A stretch of DNA of 64,000 nucleotides from contig NZ_CP066784.1 of assembly GCF_028751195.1 (NCBI RefSeq), forward strand, positions 186,001 to 250,000, given 5' to 3'. The stretch is from Alicyclobacillus sp. ALC3. Lineage in GTDB: Bacteria; Bacillota; Bacilli; Alicyclobacillales; Alicyclobacillaceae. How positions within the stretch are numbered: the stretch's first letter is position 1; every line of letters starts with the position of its first letter. The notes under the pieces were generated by a model. The model made no database searches. It was not told the origin of the DNA and saw nothing but the letters and a program-made list of their open reading frames with translations. Shown here in pieces: positions 1 to 9,179 of the stretch. The position numbers were made by a program, and so were the translations under genes.

Positions 1-881
1 ATGCCACGCGCCGCCATCCACTCAAAAATGTTCGCTTTGGCGACTTCAGGCCCTTCCACCTGAATTTGCGTGATATTCGAGGCTTGCGTAACTCCCGTTA
101 CGTAGCGGTCTTGCAGGACACTACTCTCGAGCACAGACCACGCGTTCGTGACAAGCGTGCCCTCATCCTTGGAGTGCGTGCTCCGCACACGAATCGGGAT
201 GTTTTTCTGCATAGCAATTTCGACAGCACGAGGGTGGATCACTTTTGCACCCTGATAAGCCAAATTGCAGATCTCGGTATATGTCACCCTGTGGATCATG
301 CGCGCGTCTGTGACAATGCGAGGGTCCGCTGTCATGATGCCCTCGACGTCCGTAAAGATATCCACATAGTCAGCGTTTAACGCCACGCCTAGCGCGGTTG
401 CAGTCGTGTCGCTGCCGCCACGACCGAGGGTTGTCACATCCCCGTCAGACGTCGCGCCTTGGAACCCCATGACAACGACAATCTGCCCCTCACGCAACGC
501 TTCGAGGATTCGCTTCGGTCGAATTTCTAGAATGCGCGCATTCCCATGTTGGTCGTTTGTGACAATACCGGCTTGCCCACCGCTCATCACGGTGGCTTGA
601 TGACCGCGGGACCGCAACATAGCGGCGAATACGACCGATGAGATGGCCTCACCACACGACATCAAGATATCTAGGTCACGCGCGTTGACAGCGCTGAGTC
701 CATCGAGTATAGAGAGCAGAGAGTCGGTTGCGTACGGTTCTCCGCGACGCCCCATGGCGGACACAACCACGACAACTCGGTAGTCTTTCGCCAAAGCATC
801 TTCTATATGTTCAGCGGCCTTGAGCCGCGACTCTAGGGTCGCGACAGATGTTCCGCCAAACTTCTGCACCAGAATCTTCAC
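1..881 (-). CDS. dapG: Aspartate kinase, C-terminus cut by window edge
   Basis: Aspartokinase phosphorylates aspartate, the first step to diaminopimelate, lysine, threonine and dipicolinate. The frame is open from a GTG at 881 to the window edge, giving 293 residues of a family usually near 400, so roughly the last 110 residues (part of the ACT regulatory domains) lie outside. The N-terminus reads KILVQKFGGTSVA, the signature nucleotide-binding start of aspartokinases. The start was chosen because a GGGGG-type ribosome site precedes the GTG. It is the last visible gene of the dpaA-dpaB-asd-dapG run, the same order as in Bacillus subtilis, where the DapG isozyme serves cell wall and spore DAP/dipicolinate supply. 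The isozyme assignment rests on this context. Confidence 0.9.
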   Translation of the reverse strand, partial: MKILVQKFGGTSVATLESRLKAAEHIEDALAKDYRVVVVVSAMGRRGEPYATDSLLSILDGLSAVNARDLDILMSCGEAISSVVFAAMLRSRGHQATVMSGGQAGIVTNDQHGNARILEIRPKRILEALREGQIVVVMGFQGATSDGDVTTLGRGGSDTTATALGVALNADYVDIFTDVEGIMTADPRIVTDARMIHRVTYTEICNLAYQGAKVIHPRAVEIAMQKNIPIRVRSTHSKDEGTLVTNAWSVLESSVLQDRYVTGVTQASNITQIQVEGPEVAKANIFEWMAARG

Positions 882-953
882 GCACGAACCCCCTTCCGCA
901 GTTCCACTGCAACGGCCGCTCCCTGCACAGTGGTCGCGCTTCTCTTGGACCTG

Positions 954-2021
954 TTAAATGAGCCCTTGCTCAAGCGCACACTCGGCAAGCAACACCGCGC
1001 CCTTGCCCGCACCCATCTTTGTGTTGTGGGAGACAAGCACGTACTTAACACCGCCAAGGATAGGCTCCTCCTCAATGCGACCCACTGACGTAGTCATCCC
1101 GTCACCACGGTCCCGGTCAAGGCGCACTTGCGGACGGAACGGGTCATCAAAGACGTGAATCCACTCATCCGGCGCGGAGTGAAGATTGCGACCTCGCACT
1201 GGATTGTGTTCGCGAAACACGCGCTTTACCTCAGCAACTGAAACCGACTCCGAAAAACCAGCAAAAACTGCCTCCGTATGGCCATCGAGCACAGCCGCTC
1301 GCGTGCAGATGCAGTTGATGTCGATAGATGCGGGCTCGATTCCGTCATCCGTCTGTGTACCGAGAATCTTCATGACCTCTCGACGCACCTTTTCCTCTTC
1401 CTTCGGGATGAACGGGATGATATTGTCGAGGCTGTCGAGGGTGCGGACGCCAGGACTCCTTCCTGCTCCGCTCACCGCCTGCATCGATACCATCAGTACG
1501 CGATTCACTTGGAAGTGTTGGTAGAGCGGCTGCAGTGTAATGGCTAGACCCGTTGTCGTGCAGTTCGGAATTGGCAACACAAAGCCCTTCCAGTTTCGGG
1601 CCGCCTGTTGTCTTTTTACTAGCGCCGCATGATGGTCGTTGACTCCTGGAACAATCAGTGGTGTATCCGATTCGTACCGGAATGCGCTCGCAGTCGAGAA
1701 CGTCGGGCGAACCGCACCGTATTTTGGCTCAAGTTCAAGCGCCAGATCAGATTCGACAGCCGTAAAAATGACATCCACACTGCCTGGCTCAAAGCGTTCA
1801 GAAGACACCACTGGTACATCCTTCATATCATCAGGCAAATCAGCGCCCAGCGACCATCGGGAGGAACCATCTGTCTCCTGGAGCGCCTCTTTGTACGTCC
1901 GTTTATCTCTCGAAGTCACCATTTGTACGACTTCAAACTGTGGATGGTTGGAGAGTGCCAGAACAAACTGTTGCCCCGCCATCCCTGTTGCGCCGACAAT
2001 GGCTGCCTTCAAACGAGTCAC
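954..2021 (-). CDS. asd: Aspartate-semialdehyde dehydrogenase (archaeal/fungal-type)
   Basis: NADPH-dependent reduction of aspartyl phosphate to aspartate semialdehyde, the branch point to DAP, dipicolinate, threonine and methionine. The 355-residue product starts with the Rossmann motif AAIVGATGMAGQQF. The active-site cysteine is in PNCTTTGLA (around residue 156) and the substrate-handling histidine in LDGHTEAVF (around residue 247). The PNC-S/T-TTGL context, the KTYxEA-like region and the overall sequence resemble the archaeal/fungal branch more than the shorter Bacillus Asd. A GTG start is preceded by AAGGAGTG at good spacing. It lies 33 bases after dpaB and 72 bases before dapG, so it is very probably cotranscribed with them. 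Confidence 0.93.
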   Translation of the reverse strand: MTRLKAAIVGATGMAGQQFVLALSNHPQFEVVQMVTSRDKRTYKEALQETDGSSRWSLGADLPDDMKDVPVVSSERFEPGSVDVIFTAVESDLALELEPKYGAVRPTFSTASAFRYESDTPLIVPGVNDHHAALVKRQQAARNWKGFVLPIPNCTTTGLAITLQPLYQHFQVNRVLMVSMQAVSGAGRSPGVRTLDSLDNIIPFIPKEEEKVRREVMKILGTQTDDGIEPASIDINCICTRAAVLDGHTEAVFAGFSESVSVAEVKRVFREHNPVRGRNLHSAPDEWIHVFDDPFRPQVRLDRDRGDGMTTSVGRIEEEPILGGVKYVLVSHNTKMGAGKGAVLLAECALEQGLI

Positions 2022-2054
2022 AGGTAGTCCACTCCTTTGTCTTTTCGCCCGGAA

Positions 2055-2657
2055 TTACGCCCGTGGGTCCCGCCAGCGCTCAATCAGCACTGGCTGCAAC
2101 TGGCGCTTCTCGAGCGCAGCCGCACACGTCTCCGGGATCAAATTCATCGCCGAAACTAATGAATTCATTTTAACATGAGGAGCGTCCTGCCCAAATGGAA
2201 CAAAGAAAATATTTTTCATATTGATTAATTTTGCGATGTTATACAGGTTAAGCCCCAGTCCATCATTCGTCGAGACCCCGAGTACCACCGGACGGTCGTT
2301 GCGCATTGTAGATTTTGCCGCCATCAAGACGGGTGAATCCGTTACTGCATTTGCAAGCCGGCTGAGCGAGTTGCCCGTGCAAGGCGCAATTACCAAACAG
2401 TCGAGACGTTTGGAGGGGCCCAACGGCTCCGCCTCTGGAATCGTGGTGATCGCAGGGCTTCCTGCCAACTCCTCGAACTTCTGCGCCCACTCGCCTGCTT
2501 CGCCAAATCGAGTACTCACTTGCATCACTGTGTTTGACAAAATGGGCACCACTTGTACTCCAAGTTCAACGAGTCTCGAAATGGTCGGAGCGACTTCTTC
2601 ATAGGTACAGTGTGACCCAGTGATAGCGTAGCCTATAGTTTTTCCGGCTAGTTCCAC
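2055..2657 (-). CDS. dpaB: Dipicolinate synthase subunit B
   Basis: Flavoprotein-like subunit of dipicolinate synthase, which turns dihydrodipicolinate-pathway intermediates into dipicolinic acid in the mother cell for the spore core. The 200-residue length matches the family. The N-terminus GKTIGYAITGSHCTY and the later MAAKSTMRNDRPVVLGVSTN (residues ~113-132) are typical of SpoVFB. A GTG start follows GGGGAGG and lies three bases after the dpaA stop, so translation of the two subunits is probably coupled. The pair is the clearest evidence in the window that the organism makes endospores. Expression is expected from a mother-cell sigma factor, but no such promoter could be assigned. Confidence 0.95.
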   Translation of the reverse strand: MELAGKTIGYAITGSHCTYEEVAPTISRLVELGVQVVPILSNTVMQVSTRFGEAGEWAQKFEELAGSPAITTIPEAEPLGPSKRLDCLVIAPCTGNSLSRLANAVTDSPVLMAAKSTMRNDRPVVLGVSTNDGLGLNLYNIAKLINMKNIFFVPFGQDAPHVKMNSLVSAMNLIPETCAAALEKRQLQPVLIERWRDPRA

Positions 2658-2660
2658 AGC

Positions 2661-3554
2661 TTATTCCTCCCCATCCGTAAAACCCTGTGCGAGAATGCGA
2701 CACAGCGAGTCTGCGATAATCCGGCCTGCCGTTCGCGGCGCGACAAGTCCAGGCAGGCTTGGCGCGAGCAACGCCGTCATCCCATGTCGCTCCGTGTAGC
2801 GAAAGTCCGTCCCGCCAGGTTTTGATGCGATGTCGATAATGACAACACCGCGGTTCATCCCGCTGAGGACTTCGGCAGTCAGAATGGGGTGCGGTATCGT
2901 GTTAAACACAACATCGGCATCTGCGACTGCCGTTCTAAGGTCGGTCAAAGTGTACGCCACAGCAGCCATCTCCCGAACGCGCGCTCGGTGTGCTGAATCT
3001 CGCGCAACAACCCGCACATGCGCTCCGAGGGCAAGCAGAGTCCGCGCCAGTGTCTGTCCACACCGTCCGAAGCCGAGAACTACGGACTTGGAGCCGTGCA
3101 GTGTGATGGAGGTGTGCTCCATCGCCAGCGCCACCGCTCCTTCCGCCGTCGGAATAGAGTTGAGAATGGCAACTTCATCAAGTTCCATGAGTCGCACCAG
3201 ACGTAAGTGATGTGTCTCGCAGACCTGTCTCAACCATGGTCCCGCAATGCCGGAAAACACCATACTTCCCGCGCGCATTGCTGCAAAGTGAGCCTCTGTG
3301 AGAGTGAGCGGGGCGTCACAGAACTGACTGTCGACTCGGCCCGAGTGATCTGTGCCGGCGATTGGCAGCACCACCGCGTCCACATCTTTGAACACAGTCA
3401 CAGATAATGGCGCAGTTGCAGTGTCCGTAAACGTCCGATTCAACCGGTCAAAGCCCACAAGCGTCGCGCTGGCGTCGAGTTCGGTCGCTTGCGCGATGAC
3501 TTCGACCATCCGCGCGTCACCTCCAACAAACAGGAGTTTGCGACCCGTTAGCAT
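2661..3554 (-). CDS. dpaA: Dipicolinate synthase subunit A
   Basis: Dehydrogenase-like subunit of dipicolinate synthase. The frame is open further upstream, but the ATG at 3554 gives 297 residues, the standard length of the family, and is preceded by GGAGAAAGGGG. The protein opens with LLFVGGDARMVEV and carries a second Rossmann motif, VVLGFGRCGQTLA (near residue 155), the NAD(P)-binding fold shared with D-hydroxyacid and alanine dehydrogenases. It is the first gene of the dpaA-dpaB-asd-dapG group and is separated from the upstream dut by a strong terminator, so it should have its own promoter between about 3555 and 3650. None was recognised with confidence. Confidence 0.94.
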   Translation of the reverse strand: MLTGRKLLFVGGDARMVEVIAQATELDASATLVGFDRLNRTFTDTATAPLSVTVFKDVDAVVLPIAGTDHSGRVDSQFCDAPLTLTEAHFAAMRAGSMVFSGIAGPWLRQVCETHHLRLVRLMELDEVAILNSIPTAEGAVALAMEHTSITLHGSKSVVLGFGRCGQTLARTLLALGAHVRVVARDSAHRARVREMAAVAYTLTDLRTAVADADVVFNTIPHPILTAEVLSGMNRGVVIIDIASKPGGTDFRYTERHGMTALLAPSLPGLVAPRTAGRIIADSLCRILAQGFTDGEE

Positions 3555-3651
3555 GGCAGCCAGACCCCTTTCTCCAGCCAGTGTGCTGTAGCATATGTGC
3601 CTGGTGCCAGGTGGGTGCGCGCCCACTCTTCTAAGCGGTGTCAGCCAACAC

Positions 3652-3697
3652 AAAAAGGCGTGTCCGCGTATAGACTGCATACACACGGACACGCCTT
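3652..3697 (-). terminator. Intrinsic terminator after dut
   Basis: A perfect 12-bp inverted repeat (AAGGCGTGTCCG at 3655-3666 with its complement at 3686-3697) is followed in the minus direction by a run of T. It separates dut from dpaA, placing dpaA at the head of a new transcript. Confidence 0.85.
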
Positions 3698-3741
3698 GGT
3701 CAGAACGCAAGTAAATACGGTGTTGTCGACCTTCGCGGATG

Positions 3742-4236
3742 TTACTCGAGCTTTGTTGCTGCCACTCCCGTCGAGCCGAAACCGCCCGTCCCACGCGACG
3801 TCTCCCTCAGTTCTGCTGCTCTCGCCAACTGAGCTCGGTAGACGGGGGTAAACACTACCTGCGCAATGCGGTCTCCCGGTTGAATTGTAAAGACGTCATC
3901 ACCGAAGTTCGCCAGCAGCACCTGCAGTTCGCCCGTATAGTCGCTGTCAATGACACCGACGCCGTTTGGAAGGCCAATCCCAAACCGCCAAGCCAGTCCA
4001 CTTCTCGCGTAGACAAGCGCGACGACAGCGGCGTCGTGCCACTGCAGCGCAATGCCTGTCGGCACCCGCACCCGCTTGCCTGGCTCAATGGAAAGCGGCG
4101 CTTCGATGCAGGCATGTAGGTCCATGCCAGCCGCTCCTTCAGACGCGTACGTCGGCTCGTAATAGGAGTGAAACAATGGTGAAACAGGCACATAGTTGAC
4201 ATGAAGTTGGTCAGGACGGCCGTTCACGACGTCCAA
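3742..4236 (-). CDS. dut: dUTP diphosphatase (trimeric dUTPase)
   Basis: Hydrolyses dUTP to dUMP and pyrophosphate, keeping uracil out of DNA. All five trimeric dUTPase motifs are present in order: GAAGMDLHA, ARSGLA, GVIDSDYTGEL (catalytic Asp), GDRIAQVVF and the C-terminal RGTGGFGSTG arm. The length, 164 residues, is about 15-20 longer than the minimal family because of an N-terminal extension. The start is a TTG with AGGAGG ten bases upstream and the gene overlaps the mlpA 3' end by 13 bases. A dUTPase between the M16 peptidase and dpaA occupies the place of ymxH in B. subtilis. Confidence 0.95.
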   Translation of the reverse strand: MDVVNGRPDQLHVNYVPVSPLFHSYYEPTYASEGAAGMDLHACIEAPLSIEPGKRVRVPTGIALQWHDAAVVALVYARSGLAWRFGIGLPNGVGVIDSDYTGELQVLLANFGDDVFTIQPGDRIAQVVFTPVYRAQLARAAELRETSRGTGGFGSTGVAATKLE

Positions 4237-5477
4237 CGAGCAAATTCCTCCTCTTGCACGGGTCCAACAGCGGCGGTCGCAAACGGTTGGCTCAGCACTC
4301 TCCCGGCGACCCTGGTGATGTCTTCGGGAGTCACCTGGTTGATTTTTTCGAGCGACTCATCAAGCGTCACCTCGCGGCCAAGCAACAACTCGTTTTTCCC
4401 CAACCGACTCATTCGACTGCTGCTGCTCTCGAGACTGAGCATCATCGATCCTTTGACTTGGTCTTTACCTTTTTGCAGTTCTTCTTCAGTCAGACCGTGC
4501 GCAGCAATGTCTGCACATGTCTGTCGAATAAGGGCGGCAACCTCTCCGCCTTGTTCCGGAGAAGTACCAGCATAGACACCGAACATGCCACAGTCGCGGT
4601 ACGCGGAGTGAAACGAGAACACGGAGTAAGCCAGACCACGTTCCTCGCGAATCTCCTGAAACAACCGCGAACTCGGTGAGCTCCCAAGTGCGTTGTTGAT
4701 CAAAATCAGCGGGTACAAATCCAAATCACCCGCTGGAATTCCCGGGGTTGCAAGGACTAGGTGGACCTGTTCCGTATCCTTCTTACGAAAACTTGACTGT
4801 GCCTGAAACACAGGCGGCGTCACATTGTGCATGTCCTTCGTGAAGCGATTGTCGGCTGCCGCGAACAGCCGATCGACTTCCGCGACTGCGGCAGCTTGCG
4901 AAATGTTCCCAGCAATCGCCACGACAATGTTTTGCGAACTGTAACGATCACCGATATAACGTAAGATGTCGCCCTGCGTGAAACGGCGCAGATTGTCTTC
5001 GAGACCCAAAATCGTGTATCCAAGCGGGTGACCGAAGTAGACATTTTCCGTCAGAACATCCATGACCAATTCGTCCGGCTCGTCCTCACCCATGCGAATT
5101 TCTTCAATCACAACTTTTTTCTCTTTCTCCATCTCTTCCGGTGCAAACTGGGAGTGAAACAGCATATCAGCCAGTGTGTCAAGGGCAAGAGGAAAATGCT
5201 CATCGAGAACCTTCGCGTAGTAACACGTGTACTCTTTCGATGTGAACGCGTTGACCTGCCCGCCGATGCCATCGAACACAGACGCTAGTTCACGTGCTGA
5301 GTAGCGGCGCGTTCCCTTAAAAAACATGTGCTCTAAAAAGTGGCTGATACCGTTGTTCTCAAGGGTTTCATAACGTGACCCTGTGCCAATCCACACGCCG
5401 ATACTGACCGAGCGGATCGTCGGAATTTCCTCTCCAACCACGCGAACTCCGTTCGGCAATTGCACGCGGTAGGCCAT
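4224..5477 (-). CDS. mlpA: M16-family zinc peptidase (MlpA/YmxG-type)
   Basis: Insulinase/mitochondrial-processing-peptidase family protein, 417 residues from the ATG at 5477, close to the 409 of B. subtilis MlpA. The inverted zinc motif HFLEH (HxxEH) is at residues ~48-52 and the distal glutamate region EKEKKVVIEEIRMGEDEP follows about 75 residues later. The frame extends 26 codons upstream, but the ATG has an AGAGGAG site and gives the usual N-terminus (LPNGVRVVGEEIP). The neighbour order pnp-ylxY-mlpA is the B. subtilis one. The cellular substrate is unknown. In B. subtilis the protein is linked to regulation of extracellular proteases. Confidence 0.92.
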   Translation of the reverse strand: MAYRVQLPNGVRVVGEEIPTIRSVSIGVWIGTGSRYETLENNGISHFLEHMFFKGTRRYSARELASVFDGIGGQVNAFTSKEYTCYYAKVLDEHFPLALDTLADMLFHSQFAPEEMEKEKKVVIEEIRMGEDEPDELVMDVLTENVYFGHPLGYTILGLEDNLRRFTQGDILRYIGDRYSSQNIVVAIAGNISQAAAVAEVDRLFAAADNRFTKDMHNVTPPVFQAQSSFRKKDTEQVHLVLATPGIPAGDLDLYPLILINNALGSSPSSRLFQEIREERGLAYSVFSFHSAYRDCGMFGVYAGTSPEQGGEVAALIRQTCADIAAHGLTEEELQKGKDQVKGSMMLSLESSSSRMSRLGKNELLLGREVTLDESLEKINQVTPEDITRVAGRVLSQPFATAAVGPVQEEEFARWTS

Positions 5478-5560
5478 GGTCAGCCACTCCTCTCTCTTCC
5501 GGTCTGGTGGTGTTTCGACCGAACGACTGCGCCCTTCCTGGGGCAGCTTCAACATCTTCT

Positions 5561-5590
5561 ACTATAACAAAACTACGCGTGGCCACTCAA
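5561..5590 (-). promoter_or_regulatory. Probable sigma-A promoter for mlpA-dut
   Basis: TTGAGT at 5585-5590 and TATAGT at 5561-5566 are 18 bases apart in the minus direction, ending about 80 bases before the mlpA start. It overlaps the ylxY stop codon. Confidence 0.5.
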
Positions 5591-6550
5591 CACGGCCGGC
5601 GGCGGCGATATGCGCTGCTCGGCCACGACCGCCTCGACCGTCTTAAACTGATATCCCGCCGCGCGCAGTCGGTCGATCAACTGCGGCAATGCCTCTGCCG
5701 TCGGCGCAGTGGGATGCATCAACACCAGTGCTCCCGGATGAGCGTTGCGGACAACTCGCGTCACAATGCGGTCAGGTGAAGGTCTCATCCAATCTACTGA
5801 GTCGTCAGACCACAACACCGTGTACATACCGGCTGCGCGAGCAATCCGCACGGTTCGATCGTCGTATGAACCCGCTGGGGGAGCGAGCAAATCAACGCGG
5901 CGGTGCAGAGTCTGCTCGATAATGTGATTTGTTCCTTGTACCTGACTTTGAATCTGTTCGTTAGAAAGTTTACGAAAATCCGGATGCCCACTGCCATGAC
6001 TGCCGATTGCGGCTCCAGATTGACCTAACTCCTGAGCTAGTTTCGGGTGCTTGCGCACCCATGCTCCGTCTAGAAAGAAGGTAACTGGAACCTGCTTCTC
6101 GCGCAACGTCTGCAACACTGAGGGTACGTACTCTTCTCCCCAAGAAACATTAAACATCAGGGCAACGGACCGTTCTGCCTCAGGCCCCCTGTAGATCGGC
6201 TCAGGCGGCAACTGCGCCAACCGACGGTCCGCAGGTACGCTCTGCCACACCAAATGCAACCGACCGTCAGCGGCATTGCGAGTAGCCTTCACGCTTGCCG
6301 ACTGGTCCAGCGAATAGCCACAGAGACCAGGGACTGCGTGCCAGACGCGGTCGACGGTGGCGTTTAGCGGCTGCATCTCGTAGGTGTCGGCTGCTGCCAC
6401 AAGCGCCTCTGCAAGCTTTGCATCAGACGCATCTGCAGCTACCCGTGCAGGTTGACTTTGTGACGTCGCTGGAACGGAAGCAGGGAATGAAATCGGCCAC
6501 AGCGCGGACATGACTAGCGCTGGCACGGCGCGTACAAACAGGTCGAACAT
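5573..6550 (-). CDS. ylxY: Polysaccharide deacetylase-family sporulation protein (YlxY-type)
   Basis: NodB-fold protein of 325 residues. A hydrophobic N-terminal segment (residues ~6-25) suggests export. The NodB domain runs from about residue 128. The usual first motif TFDDG is replaced by MFNVSWGEE, as in the YlxY family, so the canonical metal-binding Asp pair is not present. The HxxxH-like segment is SHGSGHPDF and later motifs LLAPPAGSYD and LMHPTAPTAEAL are kept. Whether it deacetylates glycan is therefore uncertain. In B. subtilis the gene sits between pnpA and mlpA as here. A GGGGG-containing ribosome site supports the ATG. Confidence 0.9.
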   Translation of the reverse strand: MFDLFVRAVPALVMSALWPISFPASVPATSQSQPARVAADASDAKLAEALVAAADTYEMQPLNATVDRVWHAVPGLCGYSLDQSASVKATRNAADGRLHLVWQSVPADRRLAQLPPEPIYRGPEAERSVALMFNVSWGEEYVPSVLQTLREKQVPVTFFLDGAWVRKHPKLAQELGQSGAAIGSHGSGHPDFRKLSNEQIQSQVQGTNHIIEQTLHRRVDLLAPPAGSYDDRTVRIARAAGMYTVLWSDDSVDWMRPSPDRIVTRVVRNAHPGALVLMHPTAPTAEALPQLIDRLRAAGYQFKTVEAVVAEQRISPPPAVLSGHA

Positions 6551-6608
6551 GCCATGACTTCCCCCTCTGTCTCAGAGTTCATCTTCCTGCATAGCGTACC
6601 CCTGTCAT

Positions 6609-6636
6609 AAAAAAATCCTCCCCAAATGGAGAGGAT
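6609..6636 (-). terminator. Intrinsic terminator after pnp
   Basis: A 9-bp stem (6615-6623 with 6628-6636, one G-U pair) with a 4-base loop is followed by a run of T in the minus direction. It ends the pnp transcript before ylxY. Confidence 0.85.
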
Positions 6637-6689
6637 GTTCCGTGCAAAGGCTTGTCCCAACCTGAAACGTTGATTCATTTGGCGAAGCT

Positions 6690-8942
6690 TTATCGCCTGG
6701 CGTCCTGTGGCGGGCGTCCTTCCCGGCGCGGGCCCCGATCCTGTGGTCGACCTGGTCCACGTCCAGCGAAACCTCCACCCTGGCCGCCGCGCGGTGCAGC
6801 AGACGGCGTCGGCGCCGAAGCTGGCAATGGGTTGCGCTTCTCCTCTGCAGTGGCGCGTTCCGGACCCACTTCCTGGAGCGCGTCTTTACGGGAGAGGTTG
6901 ACTCGCCCCTGACCGTCAATTTCGGTGACTTTAACGAAGACCTCGTCACCCACCACACACACATCTTCCACTCGATTGATCCTGTTTTCATCGACCTGAG
7001 ACACGTGCACCAACCCGTCCTTACCTGGAAGCACCTCGACAAATGCGCCGTATTTCTCGACGCGCGTCACCTTCCCGAGGTACACTTTCCCGACCTCCAC
7101 GTCACGGGTGATGTTCTCAATCATTTCCTTTGCGCGGGCTGTTCCTTCGGCTTCAGTGCCGGAAATGAACACTTGACCATCTTGCTCGATGTCGATCTTC
7201 ACACCCGTCTCTTCGATAATCTTGTTGATAATGCGCCCGCCCGGTCCAATTACATCGCGGATTTTGTCGGGGTGGATGCGCATTGTGATGACGCGCGGCG
7301 CAAACTTCGACAATTCCATGCGGGGTGACGAAATGGCCTCCATCATTTTTCCGAGAATGAACATCCGCCCCGTGTGCGCTTGCTGGAGCGCACGTTCCAG
7401 TACCTCGCGGTCGATGCCCGCGATTTTGATGTCCATTTGCACTGCCGTTACACCAGCAGCTGTCCCTGCAACCTTGAAGTCCATATCGCCGAGGTGGTCT
7501 TCGAGGCCTTGGATGTCCGTCAGGACGGCGACTTTGTCGCCTTCCTTCACCAAGCCCATGGCAACACCCGCGACCGGTGCTTTAATCGGCACACCTGCAT
7601 CCATCAAAGCCATTGTGCTGCCGCAGATGCTCGCCTGAGAAGTTGAACCATTTGACTCAAGGATTTCCGAAACCACGCGAATCGCGTACGGAAACTCGTC
7701 CGGTCCTGGAATGACAGGATCGAGCGCACGTTCACCGAGTGCTCCGTGGCCAATGTCGCGACGGCTTGGAGCGCGCAACGGCCGTGCTTCACCGACGCTA
7801 AACGGCGGGAAGTTGTAGTGGTGCATATAGCGATTCGACTCTTCTAGGCCGAGTCCGTCCAAAATCTGCTCGTCACCCATCGCCCCGAGGGTGCAGATGG
7901 AGAGCGCCTGTGTCTGGCCCCGCGTAAACAGACCAGACCCGTGTGCCCGTGGCAGCAACCCAACTTCACACGTAATCGGACGAATCTCGTCGAGTTTTCG
8001 GCCGTCCGGCCGGATGCCGTCATCGAGAATGGCGAGGCGAACTTCTTCCTTGAGAATGTCATGCAGGACTTCCCCAATAGCCTTCACCTGTTCCGGATAC
8101 GCTTCGGCAAAGTGTGCCTGCGCATCCGCGTTAACCGCCTCGATGGCCGCCTCGCGCGCCAGTTTGTCCGGATTCTGGACCGCCGTGCGAATCGCTTCTG
8201 TCGTGTATCCGCGAACGGCTTCATTCAACTGCGCATCGACTGCGTGCAACTTCACCTCGCGCTTTGGCACACCAGCTTCCGCGGCGAAAGCTTCAATCTC
8301 CGCGATAATTTGACGAATCGTTTCATGTCCGTAAAGGATGCCTTCGAGGATGGTCGATTCCGGGATCTCGTTGGCTCCCGCCTCAACCATCACAATCGCG
8401 TCTTTAGTGCCCGCGACGGTCAGGTGAAGGTCGCTTTTCTCCGCTTGGTCAACAGTCGGGTTAATCACCAGTTGCCCGTCGACTCGACCAACGATGACTC
8501 CTGCAATTGGACCCGCAAACGGAATGTCCGAAATCGTCAGAGCGGCCGAGGTGCCAATCATCGCCGTGATCTCGGGTGCACAGTCTTGGTCGACAGACAT
8601 CACGATGTCTACGACTTGGACGTCGTTGCGAAAACCTTCCGGAAAGAGTGGGCGAATTGGGCGGTCGATCAGTCGCGAAGCCAAAATCGCCTTTTCACTT
8701 GGGCGACCCTCACGCTTAATAAAACCACCCGGAATCTTCCCAACAGCGTAGTAGCGCTCTTCGTAGTTCACCGTGAGGGGAAAGAAATCAAGGTCTTTTG
8801 GCTCATTGGAAGCCGTCACCGTCGCAAGTACCGTGGTGTCCCCGTAGGAGACGAGCACAGCGCCAGTCGCCTGTTTGGCGAGTCGCCCCGTCTCGAGCAC
8901 CATCTTGCGGCCAGCGACATCAAATTCACGTCGTTTGACCAT
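6690..8942 (-). CDS. pnp: Polyribonucleotide nucleotidyltransferase (PNPase)
   Basis: Phosphorolytic 3'-5' exoribonuclease of the RNA degradation machinery. The 750-residue protein has two RNase PH repeats, the alpha-helical linker, then KH ([14 protein letters not shown], near residue 557) and S1 ([21 protein letters not shown], near residue 620) domains. FTRGQTQAL near residue 385 belongs to the active second RNase PH domain. It is longer than the ~705 of B. subtilis because of a C-terminal tail rich in RGG, GGF and RP (residues ~700-750). The ATG has AGGAGG upstream. It lies downstream of rpsO, as in most bacteria, separated by a hairpin. Confidence 0.97.
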   Translation of the reverse strand: MVKRREFDVAGRKMVLETGRLAKQATGAVLVSYGDTTVLATVTASNEPKDLDFFPLTVNYEERYYAVGKIPGGFIKREGRPSEKAILASRLIDRPIRPLFPEGFRNDVQVVDIVMSVDQDCAPEITAMIGTSAALTISDIPFAGPIAGVIVGRVDGQLVINPTVDQAEKSDLHLTVAGTKDAIVMVEAGANEIPESTILEGILYGHETIRQIIAEIEAFAAEAGVPKREVKLHAVDAQLNEAVRGYTTEAIRTAVQNPDKLAREAAIEAVNADAQAHFAEAYPEQVKAIGEVLHDILKEEVRLAILDDGIRPDGRKLDEIRPITCEVGLLPRAHGSGLFTRGQTQALSICTLGAMGDEQILDGLGLEESNRYMHHYNFPPFSVGEARPLRAPSRRDIGHGALGERALDPVIPGPDEFPYAIRVVSEILESNGSTSQASICGSTMALMDAGVPIKAPVAGVAMGLVKEGDKVAVLTDIQGLEDHLGDMDFKVAGTAAGVTAVQMDIKIAGIDREVLERALQQAHTGRMFILGKMMEAISSPRMELSKFAPRVITMRIHPDKIRDVIGPGGRIINKIIEETGVKIDIEQDGQVFISGTEAEGTARAKEMIENITRDVEVGKVYLGKVTRVEKYGAFVEVLPGKDGLVHVSQVDENRINRVEDVCVVGDEVFVKVTEIDGQGRVNLSRKDALQEVGPERATAEEKRNPLPASAPTPSAAPRGGQGGGFAGRGPGRPQDRGPRREGRPPQDARR

Positions 8943-9103
8943 ACTTGTCCAACATCCTCCTTCTCGTGACCGCTGTCTGATGCGTGCACAGTACTAAGAT
9001 ACCGGACAGCGGTGTTGCTCCATGTTCAACCCGTATGTACGCTATGTGCATTTCTCGCTTTGCCAGGTCGATTCCTGCCCTCGGCTTATCGTCATGCGGG
9101 ATC

Positions 9104-9129
9104 GAAAGAAAGCGGGCAAGTGCCCGCTT
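9104..9129 (-). terminator. Hairpin terminator between rpsO and pnp
   Basis: AAGCGGGCA at 9110-9118 pairs with 9121-9129 across a 2-base gap, followed in the minus direction by TTTCTTTC. It may act as a terminator with read-through or as a processing site protecting the rpsO message. Confidence 0.75.
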
Positions 9130-9179
9130 CGATTCGCAAACGGGCCAAGGCGACCCGTCCTCGGTTGATATGCACCAAA

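Noticed and set aside
3555-3794. 80-codon N-terminal extension of dpaA
   Set aside because: It crosses the dut terminator and part of dut. The ATG at 3554 gives the exact family length.
7941-8969. 342-codon plus-strand ORF antisense to pnp
   Set aside because: It mirrors the codon-position bias of pnp, has no ribosome site and no recognisable protein features.
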